DNA of 64,000 nucleotides from Sphingopyxis flava (GCF_900168005.1 NZ_FUYP01000010.1:62001-126000), one strand, 5' to 3'; counted from the stretch's first letter, positions 35,216 through 45,242 are shown. The notes: generated from the sequence alone by a model not told the origin. Program-made: numbers and translations.

Positions 35216-35880
35216 TGGCCGACGAAAAAAAGGGCTGGACCCGCGACGACATGGCGGCGCGCGCCGCCAAAGAGCTGGAAGACGGCTATTATGTCAACCT
35301 TGGTATCGGTATTCCGACGCTGGTCGCCAACCATGTGCCCGCGGGCATGACGGTGACGCTCCAGTCCGAAAACGGCATGCTCGGCATCGGCCCCTTCCCC
35401 TATGAGGGCGAGGAGGATCCCGACCTCATCAATGCCGGCAAACAGACGATCAGCGAACTGCCCCAGACCGCCTATTTCGGGTCGGAGCAGAGCTTCGCGA
35501 TGATCCGCGGCGGGCACATCGACCTTGCGGTGCTCGGCGGCATGGAAGTCGCCGAGACTGGCGACCTTGCCAACTGGATGGTGCCCGGCAAGATGATCAA
35601 GGGCATGGGCGGCGCGATGGACCTCGTTGCGGGGGTGAAGAAGATCATCGTGGTAATGGAGCATGTGTCGAAAGACGGAAGCCCCAAATTCATTCCTGAA
35701 TGCACGCTGCCGCTCACCGGGAAAAATGTCGTCGACATGATCGTCACCGACCTTGCAGTCTTCAAGCGCGACGATCATGCAAGCCCTTTCAAGCTCATCG
35801 AGCTGGCGCCCGGCGTGACGGCCGAGGAGGTCGCGGCGAAGACGACCGCCCGATTTGAGACGGCGATCGAGACAGCGTGA
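35215..35880 (+). CDS. scoB: 3-oxoacid CoA-transferase subunit B
   Basis: 221 residues: [16 protein letters not shown], the catalytic Glu in [12 protein letters not shown], and [19 protein letters not shown] are beta-subunit hallmarks; Glu forms the glutamyl-CoA thioester intermediate. The ATG at 35215 overlaps the phosphatase stop codon with GGGAG upstream, preferred over 35200. Confidence 0.95.
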   Translation: MADEKKGWTRDDMAARAAKELEDGYYVNLGIGIPTLVANHVPAGMTVTLQSENGMLGIGPFPYEGEEDPDLINAGKQTISELPQTAYFGSEQSFAMIRGGHIDLAVLGGMEVAETGDLANWMVPGKMIKGMGGAMDLVAGVKKIIVVMEHVSKDGSPKFIPECTLPLTGKNVVDMIVTDLAVFKRDDHASPFKLIELAPGVTAEEVAAKTTARFETAIETA

Positions 35881-36008
35881 GGCGGGCGCCTGCGCGCGCG
35901 AGACCCGATCGCCCTGCGGCGAAGGGGCCCTGTTTGACCCGTTCATCCATCCTGCCGTCTCCTTGGGGGTGACGGCGAGGAAAGGGAGAGCTAAGAGGGC
36001 GACCAAAT

Positions 36009-37307
36009 ATGAGGTCGCGATCACCCCGAAAGTCCGCTCTGCGGCTCCTCCTCGCTCCCGTTGCGCTCGCCGCACTGGGTCTTGGCTGGTTTGGTCTTCA
36101 CGCCTCGGGCGGCAGCCAGCCGCTCGCGAGCATCGCGATCCCGATGAATGCGCCCGAGGATCTGCCCGACACGCCGACCGAATGGCGCGGCCGGGTCGAT
36201 TACGAGGCGATCGACCGGCAATTGACCGATCTCTCGCGCCGTCCCGAAATGGCGGGACTGGCGGTCGCGGTGGTGGAGGACGGCAAATTGCGCTTCGTGC
36301 GCACCTACGGCGTCGCCGACCGCTCGACCGGGGCGCCGGTCACGCCGCAAACCCTCTTTCGCTGGGCCTCGGTCTCCAAGACCGCGACCGGCGTTCTCGC
36401 CGCCGCGATGGCGCGCGACGGGACGATCGACCTCGACCGCCCCATCACCCAGTGGCGCACGTCGCTGCATCTCCCGGGCGGCGCCGAGGCGCGTGTCACG
36501 CTCGATCAGTTGCTCGCCCAGCGTACAGGCCTCACCAAAAATGCCTACGACGACCGGCTCGAAAGCGGGCAGAATCCCGCGCTCCTGCGCGCAAACCTGG
36601 TCGATGCACCGCTGCAGTGCGAACCGGGTACCTGCCACACCTACCAGAATATCGCTTTCGATGCGGCGAGCGAAATATTGGGCGAGGCAGCCCAAAAGAC
36701 CTTTCCCGATGCAGTGAGCGACCGCCTCTTCCTCCCGCTCGGCATGGTGAGCGCCGGCTTCGGAATGGAGCGGCTGACGGGCGCGAGAGACTGGGCGAAA
36801 CCGCATCGCGGGCGGATGATCCTGCCGCTCAAGGAATCCTACTGGCGCGTTCCCGCCGCCGCAGGGGTCGAAAGCGATATTGTCGATTTTGCGCGCTGGA
36901 TGCAGGCGATGATGGGCACGCGCCCCGAGGTGCTGCCGAAAGCTGTGCTGGAAATCGCTCACCGCCCGCGGGTCAACACCGGGCGCCTCTACGGGGGCGC
37001 CCTGCGTCAGGCGACGAGCGATGCAGGCTATGGTCTCGGCTGGCGGAGCTTCAGCTATGACGGGCGCAGGGTCGAGGGCCATTCGGGGGCGGTTTCAGGC
37101 TACCGCGCGACCATGATGTTCGAACCGGCGACCCGTACCGGCGTGGTGGCAATGTGGAACAGCGACTGGGGCTTCCCGTTCCGCATCCCCTTCGCCGTGC
37201 TCGACAGCTATCACAAGCGCGGCGATGCGCGCTGGCTCGACCTTCGGGAATTGCCGAAGGTCAAAGCGGACGTGGCTGCAAGGCCCGCGAGGGCATCGGC
37301 GGGCTGA
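36009..37307 (+). CDS. Serine hydrolase of the beta-lactamase class C / penicillin-binding family
   Basis: 432 residues with an N-terminal membrane anchor or signal segment (about 10-32). Catalytic motifs: SVSK (SxxK) in RWASVSKTATGVLAA, Tyr-x-Asn in TCHTYQNIAFDA, and HSG in VEGHSGAVSGYR as the KTG equivalent. The YxN/HSG combination is typical of family VIII esterases, D-aminopeptidases and AmpC-like proteins; true beta-lactamase activity cannot be inferred. Preceded by 128 bp after scoB without other features. Confidence 0.88.
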   Translation: MRSRSPRKSALRLLLAPVALAALGLGWFGLHASGGSQPLASIAIPMNAPEDLPDTPTEWRGRVDYEAIDRQLTDLSRRPEMAGLAVAVVEDGKLRFVRTYGVADRSTGAPVTPQTLFRWASVSKTATGVLAAAMARDGTIDLDRPITQWRTSLHLPGGAEARVTLDQLLAQRTGLTKNAYDDRLESGQNPALLRANLVDAPLQCEPGTCHTYQNIAFDAASEILGEAAQKTFPDAVSDRLFLPLGMVSAGFGMERLTGARDWAKPHRGRMILPLKESYWRVPAAAGVESDIVDFARWMQAMMGTRPEVLPKAVLEIAHRPRVNTGRLYGGALRQATSDAGYGLGWRSFSYDGRRVEGHSGAVSGYRATMMFEPATRTGVVAMWNSDWGFPFRIPFAVLDSYHKRGDARWLDLRELPKVKADVAARPARASAG

Positions 37308-37331
37308 AAACAAGGCGAAGGGGGCCCCTGC

Positions 37332-38012
37332 ATGTACGAGCTGATCACCGCCAACCGCAACTATTCAAGCTGGTCGCTGCGACCCTGGATGCTGATGAAA
37401 GGGCTCGAAATCGCGTTCGAGGACCGGATCGAGCCTTTCGCGCAGCCCATTAATTATGACGCATTCCGTAGCTTTTCTCCGACTGGACAAGTGCCCGCGC
37501 TGATCGACGGCGACCGGACAATTTACGATTCGCTCGGTATCACCCTCTATCTCGCCGACCGGCACGACGGCGTTTGGCCGAGCGATCCCGGCGCACGCGC
37601 CTTTGCGCAATGCGCAGTCTGCGAGATGCACAGCGGATTTGGCGCACTGAGGAACGATTGCACGATGAACGTCGGCGTTCGCGTGCAGCCCAAACCGATG
37701 TCGGACGCCTTGAAGGCCGACATCGGACGGATCCGCGAGCTGTTCGAGGACGGGCTTGCGCGTTTCGGGGGGCCATGGCTTGCGGGCGCGGCCTTCGGTG
37801 CCCTCGATGCCTTCTTTGCGCCCGTGGCCTTCCGCATCCGCACCTACGGTCTCGACGTCGGCGCCGGTGAGGCCTGGGTCGCGGCGATGCTCGCCCATCC
37901 CGCGATGCAGCAGTGGGAAGCACAGGCCCTCGCCGAAAGCTGGCGCGAGGAAAGCCACGAAGCCGAGTTGGCGGCGGCGGGCGTGATCACTGCGGACTAC
38001 CGTAAAAGCTGA
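37332..38012 (+). CDS. Glutathione S-transferase family protein
   Basis: 226 residues. Thioredoxin-like N-terminal domain with TANRNYSSWSLRPWMLMKGL (Ser-rich catalytic loop as in the YfcF/maleylacetoacetate-isomerase-like group), SPTGQVPALIDG (cis-Pro glutathione contact) and YDSLGITLYL (Asp-Ser), followed by an all-helical domain. Substrate unknown. It ends 6 bp from the convergent crtZ. Confidence 0.9.
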   Translation: MYELITANRNYSSWSLRPWMLMKGLEIAFEDRIEPFAQPINYDAFRSFSPTGQVPALIDGDRTIYDSLGITLYLADRHDGVWPSDPGARAFAQCAVCEMHSGFGALRNDCTMNVGVRVQPKPMSDALKADIGRIRELFEDGLARFGGPWLAGAAFGALDAFFAPVAFRIRTYGLDVGAGEAWVAAMLAHPAMQQWEAQALAESWREESHEAELAAAGVITADYRKS

Positions 38013-38018
38013 CCGCCG

Positions 38019-38537
38019 CTATTCCGCAAGGGCTTCGCGCACGGCGGCAACCCCCGCCTCACGCTGCGCCTTGAGCTCGGCTTTCAGTGCCGCAGGATCG
38101 CGCGCGAAGAGGAAGCCGAAGCTCACCCCGCCTTCCTTGCCGAAAGTCGCATGGTGGAGCTTGTGCGCCTGGACAAGCCGCTTTGCGTAGCCGCGCCGCG
38201 GCACCCAGCGAAACCAGCGCTGATGGACGAGCCCGTCATGCGCGAGCGTGTAGAGGATGCCGTAAAGGAGAATTCCGAGCCCGATCCACGTCCCCGGCTC
38301 CCACGCCCGGGCGCCCATGATCATCGGGCTGCCCAGAGCGAACATCGAAATGCTCATCGCGGCGCCCACAAGCGCGAAGCGGTCATTTTTCTCCAGCACG
38401 CCATCGTGCGGCTCGTGGTGATCGCGGTGCCATGCCCAGCCGAAGCCGTGCATGACATATTTGTGGCTCGCCCAGGCGACGCCCTCCATCGCTGCGACGG
38501 TGGCAAGAACAAGGAGAATAGGGGCAAGGCTCGACAT
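38019..38537 (-). CDS. crtZ: Beta-carotene hydroxylase
   Basis: 172 residues, membrane diiron hydroxylase with the four CrtZ histidine clusters: HKYVMH, HRDHH, HDGLVH and HKLHH, and three to four membrane segments. It hydroxylates beta-ionone rings to make zeaxanthin-type xanthophylls such as the nostoxanthin of sphingomonads. No other carotenoid genes adjoin, so it is isolated from the crt cluster. The start at 38537 begins the first membrane segment; the longer open frame to 39308 overlaps leuC antisense. Confidence 0.93.
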   Translation of the reverse strand: MSSLAPILLVLATVAAMEGVAWASHKYVMHGFGWAWHRDHHEPHDGVLEKNDRFALVGAAMSISMFALGSPMIMGARAWEPGTWIGLGILLYGILYTLAHDGLVHQRWFRWVPRRGYAKRLVQAHKLHHATFGKEGGVSFGFLFARDPAALKAELKAQREAGVAAVREALAE

Positions 38538-38653
38538 GGCGAGAGTATAGACCTCTCCCCTCGCCCGCGCACCCTCCTTCCGCAATCCCGCGCGACGAAA
38601 TCGAAATCGCGCCGGAGCGGCGACCGAAAATTTCACTTCCTTCCGCCCCCGGC

Positions 38654-38669
38654 TTGCATTGTTATGCAA
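38654..38669. promoter_or_regulatory. TTGCAT-N4-ATGCAA dyad upstream of leuC
   Basis: A perfect 6-bp inverted repeat with a TGTT spacer, 18 bp before the leuC ATG and within the 150-bp gap to the divergent crtZ. Candidate operator or transcription-start region. Confidence 0.4.
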
Positions 38670-38687
38670 CCGGCTTAATTGGACCGC

Positions 38688-40118
38688 ATGACTCAGCCCC
38701 GCACTCTCTATGAAAAAATCTGGGACGCGCACGTCGTCGAGCGGCGCTCCGATGGAACCTGCCTGATCTTCATCGACCGGCACCTCGTCCATGAAGTGAC
38801 GAGCCCGCAGGCGTTTGCAGGTCTTCGCGCGACCGGTCGCACGGTGCGCCGGCCCGATCTCACGCTTGCGGTGCCCGATCATAATGTGCCGACCACAGCG
38901 CGGCTCGATGCGGCGGGGAACAAGCTGCCAATCACCGATCCCGAGAGTGCGGCGCAGCTTGCAGCGCTCGAGACGAACGCGCCCGATTTCGGCATTCGCT
39001 ATATCGACGCAGTCGCGCCCGAACAGGGCATCGTTCACGTGGTCGGGCCCGAGCAGGGCTTTTCGCTGCCCGGCGCGACGATCGTCTGCGGCGACAGCCA
39101 CACCGCCTGCCACGGCGGCATCGGCGCGCTCGCCTTCGGCATCGGGACGAGCGAGGTCGAGCATGTGCTCGCGACGCAGACGCTGTTGCTCCAGCCTGCA
39201 AAGACGATGGAAGTCCGCGTCGAGGGCGAGGTCGGCCCCGGTGTCAGCGCGAAGGACATCATCCTCCACATCACCGGCACGATCGGCGCCGCGGGCGGCA
39301 CGGGCCACGTCATCGAATATACGGGCAGCGCCATCCGCGCGCTGTCGATCGAGGGACGCCTCACGATCAGCAACATGGCGATCGAGGGCGGCGCGCGCGC
39401 CGGGCTGATTGCGCCCGACGAGACGACCTTTGCCTATCTCAAGGGCCGGCCCTACGCGCCCAAGGGTGCCGACTGGGATGCCGCGGTCGCTTATTGGAAA
39501 AGCCTCGCGACCGATCCCGGCTCAACCTACGACAAGGTAGTCGTGATCGACGCTGCGGACATCGCGCCGAGCGTGACATGGGGCACGAGCCCCGAGGATG
39601 TCGTGCCGATCACCGGCGTCGTCCCCGATCCTGCAAGCTTCGCCGACCCGTCGAAACAGACCGCCGCCGCCAAGAGCCTTGCCTATATGGGCCTTGAACC
39701 GGGCATGCGGATGCAGGACGTTTCGGTTGAGAATATCTTCATCGGCAGCTGCACCAACAGCCGCATCGAGGACATGCGCGCCGCCGCTGCGGTCATCAAG
39801 GGCCGCAAGAAGGCCGCGAACGTCAAATGGGCGATCGTCGTCCCCGGCTCGGGTCTCGTGAAGCGGCAGGCTGAGGCTGAAGGGCTCGACCGCATCTTTA
39901 TCGAGGCGGGACTTGAATGGCGCGAGCCGGGCTGTTCGGCGTGCCTTGCGATGAACCCCGACAAGGTGCCCGCGGGCGAGCGCTGTGCATCGACGAGCAA
40001 CCGCAATTTCGTAGGCCGCCAGGGACCCGGCGCGCGTACCCACCTCGTCAGCCCCGCGATGGCCGCGGCGGCAGCGGTGACCGGCAAGCTCACTGACGTG
40101 CGGGAGCTGATGCTATGA
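38688..40118 (+). CDS. leuC: 3-isopropylmalate dehydratase large subunit
   Basis: 476 residues, aconitase superfamily. [20 protein letters not shown] and the cluster cysteines in [13 protein letters not shown] and [11 protein letters not shown] bind the [4Fe-4S] cluster, and [14 protein letters not shown] is the substrate loop. With LeuD it isomerises 2- to 3-isopropylmalate in leucine synthesis. The ATG at 38688 is chosen over an in-frame TTG at 38679. leuD overlaps by 4 bp. Confidence 0.96.
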   Translation: MTQPRTLYEKIWDAHVVERRSDGTCLIFIDRHLVHEVTSPQAFAGLRATGRTVRRPDLTLAVPDHNVPTTARLDAAGNKLPITDPESAAQLAALETNAPDFGIRYIDAVAPEQGIVHVVGPEQGFSLPGATIVCGDSHTACHGGIGALAFGIGTSEVEHVLATQTLLLQPAKTMEVRVEGEVGPGVSAKDIILHITGTIGAAGGTGHVIEYTGSAIRALSIEGRLTISNMAIEGGARAGLIAPDETTFAYLKGRPYAPKGADWDAAVAYWKSLATDPGSTYDKVVVIDAADIAPSVTWGTSPEDVVPITGVVPDPASFADPSKQTAAAKSLAYMGLEPGMRMQDVSVENIFIGSCTNSRIEDMRAAAAVIKGRKKAANVKWAIVVPGSGLVKRQAEAEGLDRIFIEAGLEWREPGCSACLAMNPDKVPAGERCASTSNRNFVGRQGPGARTHLVSPAMAAAAAVTGKLTDVRELML

Positions 40119-40705
40119 CCCCCCTTGAAAAGGTCGCGGGCCGCGCGATTCCGCTGGGACTCAAGAATGTCGACACCGACGTCATCATCCCTGCGCACTG
40201 GCTGAAGACGACGAGCCGCGAGGGCATGGGACGCGGCGCGTTCGAGAGCCTGCGCGCCGACCCCGACAATCTCTTCGACAGGCCCGAATATAAGGGCGCG
40301 CCGATCCTGATCGCGGGCGACAATTTCGGCTGCGGCTCGAGCCGCGAGCACGCTGCATGGGCGCTCGGCGATCTCGGCATCCGCGTCGTGATCGCGCCGA
40401 GCTATTCCGACATTTTCTCGGGCAATGCGGTCAAGAACGGCATCCTCCCGGTCGTGCTTCCGCAGGCGGCGATCGACCGATTGATGGAAGTCGCAGCGAC
40501 CGATCCCATCCATGTCGATCTCGACACGCAGACCGTAACAACGCCCTTCCAGGACCGTTTCACCTTCGAAATCGACCCGTTTCGCAAGATGTGCCTGCTC
40601 GAAGGGCTCGACGAGATTTCGCTGACCGAGAAAAGCGGCGCGGCCATAGACGCCTATGAAAAGACCCTCGATGCCGAGCGGCCGTGGATGCGGCCTGCCG
40701 TCTGA
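40115..40705 (+). CDS. leuD: 3-isopropylmalate dehydratase small subunit
   Basis: 196 residues. [15 protein letters not shown] at the N-terminus and [18 protein letters not shown] (the swivel-domain substrate loop) are diagnostic. Forms the LeuCD heterodimer. The ATGA overlap with leuC indicates coupled translation. Confidence 0.96.
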   Translation: MTPLEKVAGRAIPLGLKNVDTDVIIPAHWLKTTSREGMGRGAFESLRADPDNLFDRPEYKGAPILIAGDNFGCGSSREHAAWALGDLGIRVVIAPSYSDIFSGNAVKNGILPVVLPQAAIDRLMEVAATDPIHVDLDTQTVTTPFQDRFTFEIDPFRKMCLLEGLDEISLTEKSGAAIDAYEKTLDAERPWMRPAV

Positions 40706-40726
40706 TAATCTGAATAAAGGGAGACG

Positions 40727-41725
40727 ATGATGAAGGCTCTTCTGTCGACCGCGACCGGCGGCCCCGAGACGCTGACGCTCGGCGAACTGCCGCGCCCGAC
40801 CGCGGGCAAGGGGCAGATCGTCATCGACGTCAAGGCCTGCGCGGTCAACTTCCCTGACGTGCTGATCATCGAGGACAAATATCAGTTTCGCCCCGAGCGC
40901 CCCTTCGCGCCGGGCGGCGAGGTGGCAGGGCTCGTCGCCGAGATCGGTGAAGGCGTCACCGAGTTCAAGGTCGGCGACCGCGTGATTGCGGGCTGCGGCA
41001 ACGGCGGCATGTCGGAGGCCGTCGCCGTCGGCGTGCACAATGCCTATCACCTGCCCGAGGGCCATGATTTTGCCGAAGGCGCATCGCTCCTGATGACCTA
41101 TGGCACCTCCATTCACGCGCTGGTCGATCGCGGTCATATCAAGGAGGGCGATACGCTGCTCGTTCTTGGCGCATCGGGCGGCGTCGGTATCGCGGCGGTC
41201 GAACTCGGCAAGGCGTTTGGCGCGAGGGTCGTCGCGGGCGTTTCGAGCGAGGAAAAGGCCCAGATCGCGCGCGCGGCAGGCGCCGACGAGGTGGTCGTCT
41301 ATGGCCGCCAGCCGTTCGACAAGGACCAGTCGAAAGACCTTGCGAACAAGTTCAAGGAAGCGGTGGGGCCGAACGGCGCCAACCTCGTCTACGACGCCGT
41401 CGGCGGCGATTATGCCGAACCCGCACTGCGCTCGATCGCATGGGAGGGTCGCTATCTTGTCGTCGGCTTCCCCGCGGGTATCCCGCGCCTGCCGCTCAAC
41501 CTGACGCTCCTCAAGAGCTGCGATGTCGCGGGTGTCTTCTGGGGCGCCTTCGTCGCGCGTGAGCCGGTGCGCAACCGCGCCAATATCGCGCGCCTGTTCC
41601 AGCTTTGGGAACAGGGCAAGATCAGCCCGCGGGTCACCGAAACCTTCGCGCTCGAGGACGGCGGGAAGGCGATCGCGAAGCTCGGCGATCGCACCGCGGT
41701 CGGCAAGCTGGTCATCACCCTCTGA
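40727..41725 (+). CDS. Zinc-free NADPH:quinone oxidoreductase (MDR family)
   Basis: 332 residues, medium-chain reductase without the catalytic zinc cysteines. VNFPDVLIIEDKYQFRPERP is the QOR-type motif, and LLVLGASGGVGIAAVELGKA is the NADPH loop (xGxxGxxG). Reduces quinones or enones. It follows leuD by 21 bp, with GGGAGACG before the ATG. Its stop codon overlaps the apparent CTG start of DUF167. Confidence 0.92.
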   Translation: MMKALLSTATGGPETLTLGELPRPTAGKGQIVIDVKACAVNFPDVLIIEDKYQFRPERPFAPGGEVAGLVAEIGEGVTEFKVGDRVIAGCGNGGMSEAVAVGVHNAYHLPEGHDFAEGASLLMTYGTSIHALVDRGHIKEGDTLLVLGASGGVGIAAVELGKAFGARVVAGVSSEEKAQIARAAGADEVVVYGRQPFDKDQSKDLANKFKEAVGPNGANLVYDAVGGDYAEPALRSIAWEGRYLVVGFPAGIPRLPLNLTLLKSCDVAGVFWGAFVAREPVRNRANIARLFQLWEQGKISPRVTETFALEDGGKAIAKLGDRTAVGKLVITL

Positions 41726-42012
41726 AATACCGGCCCGACCCGGCGCTGACCGAGGCGCTGCGCGCACTCGCCGCATCATCGGGGAAGCTTGAACTGCGCG
41801 TCACGCCGGGCGCGAGCCGCGATGCTGTCGCCATCGCGGACGGGATTGTGCAGGTGCGCGTGACCGCCCCTCCAGCCGATGGCGCTGCAAATGAGGCGGT
41901 GCTGAAACTTCTCGCCGCGGCGCTCGGCTGCGCGCGCCGCGACCTGACGCTCCTGCGCGGAGCCACCGGGCGCACAAAGCTTGTCGGGGTCGATCTTCCG
42001 GGCGGCAATTAA
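41722..42012 (+). CDS. DUF167 (YggU-like) protein with apparent CTG start
   Basis: 96 residues: LELRVTPGASRDAVAIADGI, VQVRVTAPPADGAANEAVLK and LRGATGRTKLVGV cover the whole DUF167 domain. No ATG, GTG or TTG lies near the domain; the nearest in-frame ATG is 117 bp further up, inside the quinone reductase. A CTG at 41722 gives a CTGA overlap with the upstream stop, analogous to the common ATGA, and a normal length. The start is therefore uncertain; reinitiation at CTG is the simplest reading. Confidence 0.8.
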   Translation: MKYRPDPALTEALRALAASSGKLELRVTPGASRDAVAIADGIVQVRVTAPPADGAANEAVLKLLAAALGCARRDLTLLRGATGRTKLVGVDLPGGN

Positions 42013-42078
42013 CGCTTTGTCAGGGGCTTTTCCCTATTGTGCGAAGGACGACAGAACCGGGCGCAAGGGTGGGATTTC

Positions 42079-42372
42079 ATGGCGACTCGCCGTTCGATAG
42101 GGGAACCAGGTGCCGCGGGCGTGGCGAATATCTCGCGCACCCGCCGCGCGCAGCTCGTTGCCGAGTTCGAAGGCGAACTGGGCATTGATCACCAGGCACG
42201 CGCCCGCGCCGCCTATGAAGCGCGGCGCTGGCAGATCATCAAGACGGTGATCGTCTGGACGATCGCGATCATGTTCTTCCTGATCGCGTGCCAGAAATTA
42301 TGGCTCATGGGCCTCGAAGTCGATCAGCCTTTTTCCGATCTCGATCCGATGAAGAGCCTTTTCGGCGATTAG
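42079..42372 (+). CDS. Small hypothetical protein with one membrane segment
   Basis: 97 residues: a polar N-terminus with RRAQLVAEFEGELGIDHQARARAAYEARR, predicted helical (shown here only by its key charged residues), then one membrane helix VIVWTIAIMFFLIACQ near residues 58-73 and a short acidic tail. No family recognised. The ATG at 42079 begins the conserved-looking part; an upstream in-frame ATG at 42037 is possible. It converges on sdhA. Confidence 0.65.
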   Translation: MATRRSIGEPGAAGVANISRTRRAQLVAEFEGELGIDHQARARAAYEARRWQIIKTVIVWTIAIMFFLIACQKLWLMGLEVDQPFSDLDPMKSLFGD

Positions 42373-42455
42373 CCCCACGCGCCGCGTCAAAGCCGCAAGG
42401 CTTTGCATCAGCCCGCAGCCTTCATCCCCGCATCGCCGAAAGAAGAGCCGCCCAA

Positions 42456-42484
42456 AAGGCGCGGGATCAGTAGACCCGCGCCTT
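42456..42484 (-). terminator. Intrinsic terminator around the sdhA stop codon
   Basis: AAGGCGCGGG (42456-42465) pairs perfectly with CCCGCGCCTT (42475-42484); the 9-nt loop contains most of the sdhA TGA (42467-42469). On the minus strand the stem runs into TTTT. A compact stop-plus-terminator for the sdhCDA transcript. Confidence 0.85.
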
Positions 42485-44269
42485 CGGCTTGATATATTCG
42501 ACGTCGTCCGAGAGCGTATATTCGTGGACCGGGCGGTAATCGAGCGTTACGCCGCCGCCCTTGCCGCCCCAGCCGTCGAACCAGCTCACCGTGTGCTTCA
42601 TCCAGTTCGCATCGTCGCGGTTCGGGAAATTCTCGTGCGCGTGAGCGCCGCGACTTTCCTTGCGGTTGAACGCCGAGTGCATCGTCACCGTCGCCTGCGC
42701 GATCAGATTGTCGAGTTCGAGCGTTTCGACAAGGTCGGTGTTCCAGATGAGGCCGCGGTCGGTAACGTGAATGTCCTCCATCCGCGCGTAGGTCTTGGCG
42801 AGCTTTTCCTTGCCCTCGGCCATCAGTTCGTCGGTGCGGAACACCGCTGCGTGCTGCGACATGGCGCGCTGCATCTCGGTGCGGATCTCCGCGGTCGGCG
42901 AACCGCCATTGGCATTGCGGAAATGGTCGAGGCGGCCGAGCGCAAGGTCGGCGCTGTCCTTCGGCAGCGGCGCCAGCGCCGCGCCGGGCTTCAGCAGCTC
43001 CTTGAGGCGATGCCCGGTCGCGCGGCCGAAGACGACAAGGTCAATGAGGCTGTTCGAGCCGAGGCGATTGGCGCCGTGGACCGACACGCACGCCGCCTCG
43101 CCGACGGCGAAGAGGCCGGGCACCACATGCTCGGGGTTGCCGTCCTTGAGCGTCACAACTTCGCCATGATAGTTGGTCGGGATGCCGCCCATATTGTAAT
43201 GGACCGTCGGCACCACGGGGAGCGGCGCGCGGGTGAGGTCGACACCGGCGAAGATCTTGCCGCTTTCGGTGATGCCCGGCAGGCGTTCCGCAAGCACCTT
43301 GGGATCGATGTGATCGAGGTGGAGGTAGATATGATCCTTGTGCGGACCGACGCCGCGGCCCTCGCGGATCTCGAGCGCCATCGAGCGCGACACGACGTCG
43401 CGTGAGGCAAGGTCCTTCGCCGAAGGAGCGTAGCGTTCCATGAATCGCTCGCCTTCGGAGTTAGTGAGATAGCCGCCCTCGCCGCGCGCGCCCTCGGTGA
43501 TGAGAACGCCCGCGCCGTAGATACCGGTCGGGTGGAACTGGACGAACTCCATGTCCTGCAGCGGCAGCCCTGCGCGCAGCACCATGCCGCCGCCATCGCC
43601 CGTGCAGGTATGCGCCGAGGTTGCGGTAAAATAGCAGCGGCCATAGCCGCCGGTCGCAAGCACGACCGCTTGCGAACGGAAACGGTGAACGCTGCCATCC
43701 TCGAGGCAGAGCGCGACCACGCCGCGGCACACGCCATTTTCCATGATCAGGTCGAGCGCGAAATATTCGATGAAGAAGTCCGCGTCATATTTGAGGCTCT
43801 GCTGGTAGAGCGCGTGGAGCATCGCATGCCCGGTGCGGTCTGCCGCGGCGCAGGTGCGCTGCACCGGCGGGCCTTCGCCCATATTCTGCATATGGCCGCC
43901 GAAGGGACGCTGATAGATGGTGCCGTCCGCGTTGCGGCTGAACGGCACGCCTGCATGTTCCAGCTCGTAGACCGCCGCGGGCGCCTCGCGCACCATATAT
44001 TCGATCGCGTCCTGGTCACCGAGCCAGTCGGAGCCCTTGACGGTGTCGTACATGTGCCACTGCCAGTGGTCGGGTGTGTTGTTGCAAAGACTCGCCGCGA
44101 TACCGCCCTGGGCCGCGACCGTGTGGCTGCGGGTGGGAAACACCTTGGTAATGCAGGCGGTCTTGAGGCCGGCCTCGGCGCTGCCCATGGTGGCGCGCAG
44201 CCCTGAGCCCCCCGCCCCCACGACGACGGTGTCGTAAACATGGTCGATAATCTTGTAGGCTTCACTCAT
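42467..44269 (-). CDS. sdhA: Succinate dehydrogenase flavoprotein subunit
   Basis: 600 residues. FAD loop [14 protein letters not shown], the covalent-FAD His in [30 protein letters not shown] and the catalytic/substrate region [13 protein letters not shown], with HENFPNRDD near the C-terminus. Oxidises succinate in complex II. sdhD lies 1 bp upstream and sdhC before it, but no sdhB follows: the transcript ends in a terminator at the stop codon. Confidence 0.97.
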   Translation of the reverse strand: MSEAYKIIDHVYDTVVVGAGGSGLRATMGSAEAGLKTACITKVFPTRSHTVAAQGGIAASLCNNTPDHWQWHMYDTVKGSDWLGDQDAIEYMVREAPAAVYELEHAGVPFSRNADGTIYQRPFGGHMQNMGEGPPVQRTCAAADRTGHAMLHALYQQSLKYDADFFIEYFALDLIMENGVCRGVVALCLEDGSVHRFRSQAVVLATGGYGRCYFTATSAHTCTGDGGGMVLRAGLPLQDMEFVQFHPTGIYGAGVLITEGARGEGGYLTNSEGERFMERYAPSAKDLASRDVVSRSMALEIREGRGVGPHKDHIYLHLDHIDPKVLAERLPGITESGKIFAGVDLTRAPLPVVPTVHYNMGGIPTNYHGEVVTLKDGNPEHVVPGLFAVGEAACVSVHGANRLGSNSLIDLVVFGRATGHRLKELLKPGAALAPLPKDSADLALGRLDHFRNANGGSPTAEIRTEMQRAMSQHAAVFRTDELMAEGKEKLAKTYARMEDIHVTDRGLIWNTDLVETLELDNLIAQATVTMHSAFNRKESRGAHAHENFPNRDDANWMKHTVSWFDGWGGKGGGVTLDYRPVHEYTLSDDVEYIKPKARVY

Positions 44270-44270
44270 C

Positions 44271-44675
44271 TCACATGCCCCCCGGGCCGAGCGCAGCGGG
44301 CGCCAGCGCGATGCGCACGATCGCGAAGATCCCGAAGGCCGCGCCGCCGATCGCGTAGAAATTCAGAATGACAAGCGCCAGCAACCGCGTCGCTTCGCCA
44401 TGGACATAATCTTCGATCATCACCTGAAGCCCGAGGCGGAAGTGCCAGAAAACGCTGATGATGAGCAGGATCAGGCCGAGCGCGACGGTCGGGTTCGACG
44501 CCCAGCGCGCGACGGCGCCATGATCGGCGAGCGGTAGCCGAAGGAGCGAGACGAGGAACCAGGTGACGAGCAGCAGATTGCCCAGCGCGGTCAGCCGCTG
44601 TTGCAGCCAGTGACCGGTGCCATGGTGCGACGAGCCGAGCCCGCGCACCCGGCCGAGACGCGTTCCGTTACCCAT
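44271..44675 (-). CDS. sdhD: Succinate dehydrogenase membrane anchor subunit
   Basis: 134 residues with three membrane helices. [20 protein letters not shown] precedes helix 1, [18 protein letters not shown] holds the quinone/heme-region His and Asp-Tyr typical of SdhD. Its start overlaps sdhC by 8 bp. It anchors SdhAB to the membrane and helps form the ubiquinone site. Confidence 0.93.
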   Translation of the reverse strand: MGNGTRLGRVRGLGSSHHGTGHWLQQRLTALGNLLLVTWFLVSLLRLPLADHGAVARWASNPTVALGLILLIISVFWHFRLGLQVMIEDYVHGEATRLLALVILNFYAIGGAAFGIFAIVRIALAPAALGPGGM

Positions 44676-45111
44676 GAAGCGCCTCCTTCGCGATGTAGAG
44701 CCAGACCGCCGCGGTCGAAAGGATCGCGCCGACAAAGACGAGGATCGACCAGAGCCTGTTGATCTTGAGCTCGTAGCCCGCGCCCGTGTCGAGAACGAGG
44801 TGGCGAAGGCCCGAGAAAAGATGCTGGAAGAACGCCCAGGTCAAACCGACGAGGACGATCTTTCCAAGAATATTGGTGACCTGATGGAAGGTCCCCGCGT
44901 CCGGATCGTGCCAGACGCAGGCGACAAAGGCGGCATAGGCCTCTGGTCCCGCGGCAATCGCGCAAAGCCACCATAGGAAAAGGAGCACCCCGGCAATCGC
45001 GAGTCCGTCGCCCGTTATGCGATGGAAGATCGAGACCGCCATCGACGGCGCCCATTTATATATTCCAAGGTGCGGTGAGAGCGGTCGCCCGCCCGGTTCC
45101 CTTTCAGCCAT
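44668..45111 (-). CDS. sdhC: Succinate dehydrogenase cytochrome b556 subunit
   Basis: 147 residues: RPLSPHLGIYKW and SIFHRITGDGLA are the SdhC N-terminal signature (Ser and Arg of the quinone site), and FSGLRHLVLDTGAGYEL carries the heme-ligand His. Three membrane helices. First gene of sdhCDA. Confidence 0.95.
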   Translation of the reverse strand: MAEREPGGRPLSPHLGIYKWAPSMAVSIFHRITGDGLAIAGVLLFLWWLCAIAAGPEAYAAFVACVWHDPDAGTFHQVTNILGKIVLVGLTWAFFQHLFSGLRHLVLDTGAGYELKINRLWSILVFVGAILSTAAVWLYIAKEALHG

Positions 45112-45242
45112 ATCAGCCCCGTATCTTCCTGACTCTATCCGGTCGATGGGGGCCGGTTAAGCCTTCCTGCCGCGATATGCAATTGCCTTGGCAAATGAAG
45201 ATGAAGATTTCAGGCCGGCAGGCAAGGCCGCGCCCCGAGGCG

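Noticed and set aside
39683-41779. 698-residue open frame antisense to leuC/leuD/quinone reductase
   Set aside because: Spans three real genes on the opposite strand; typical GC-driven antisense frame.
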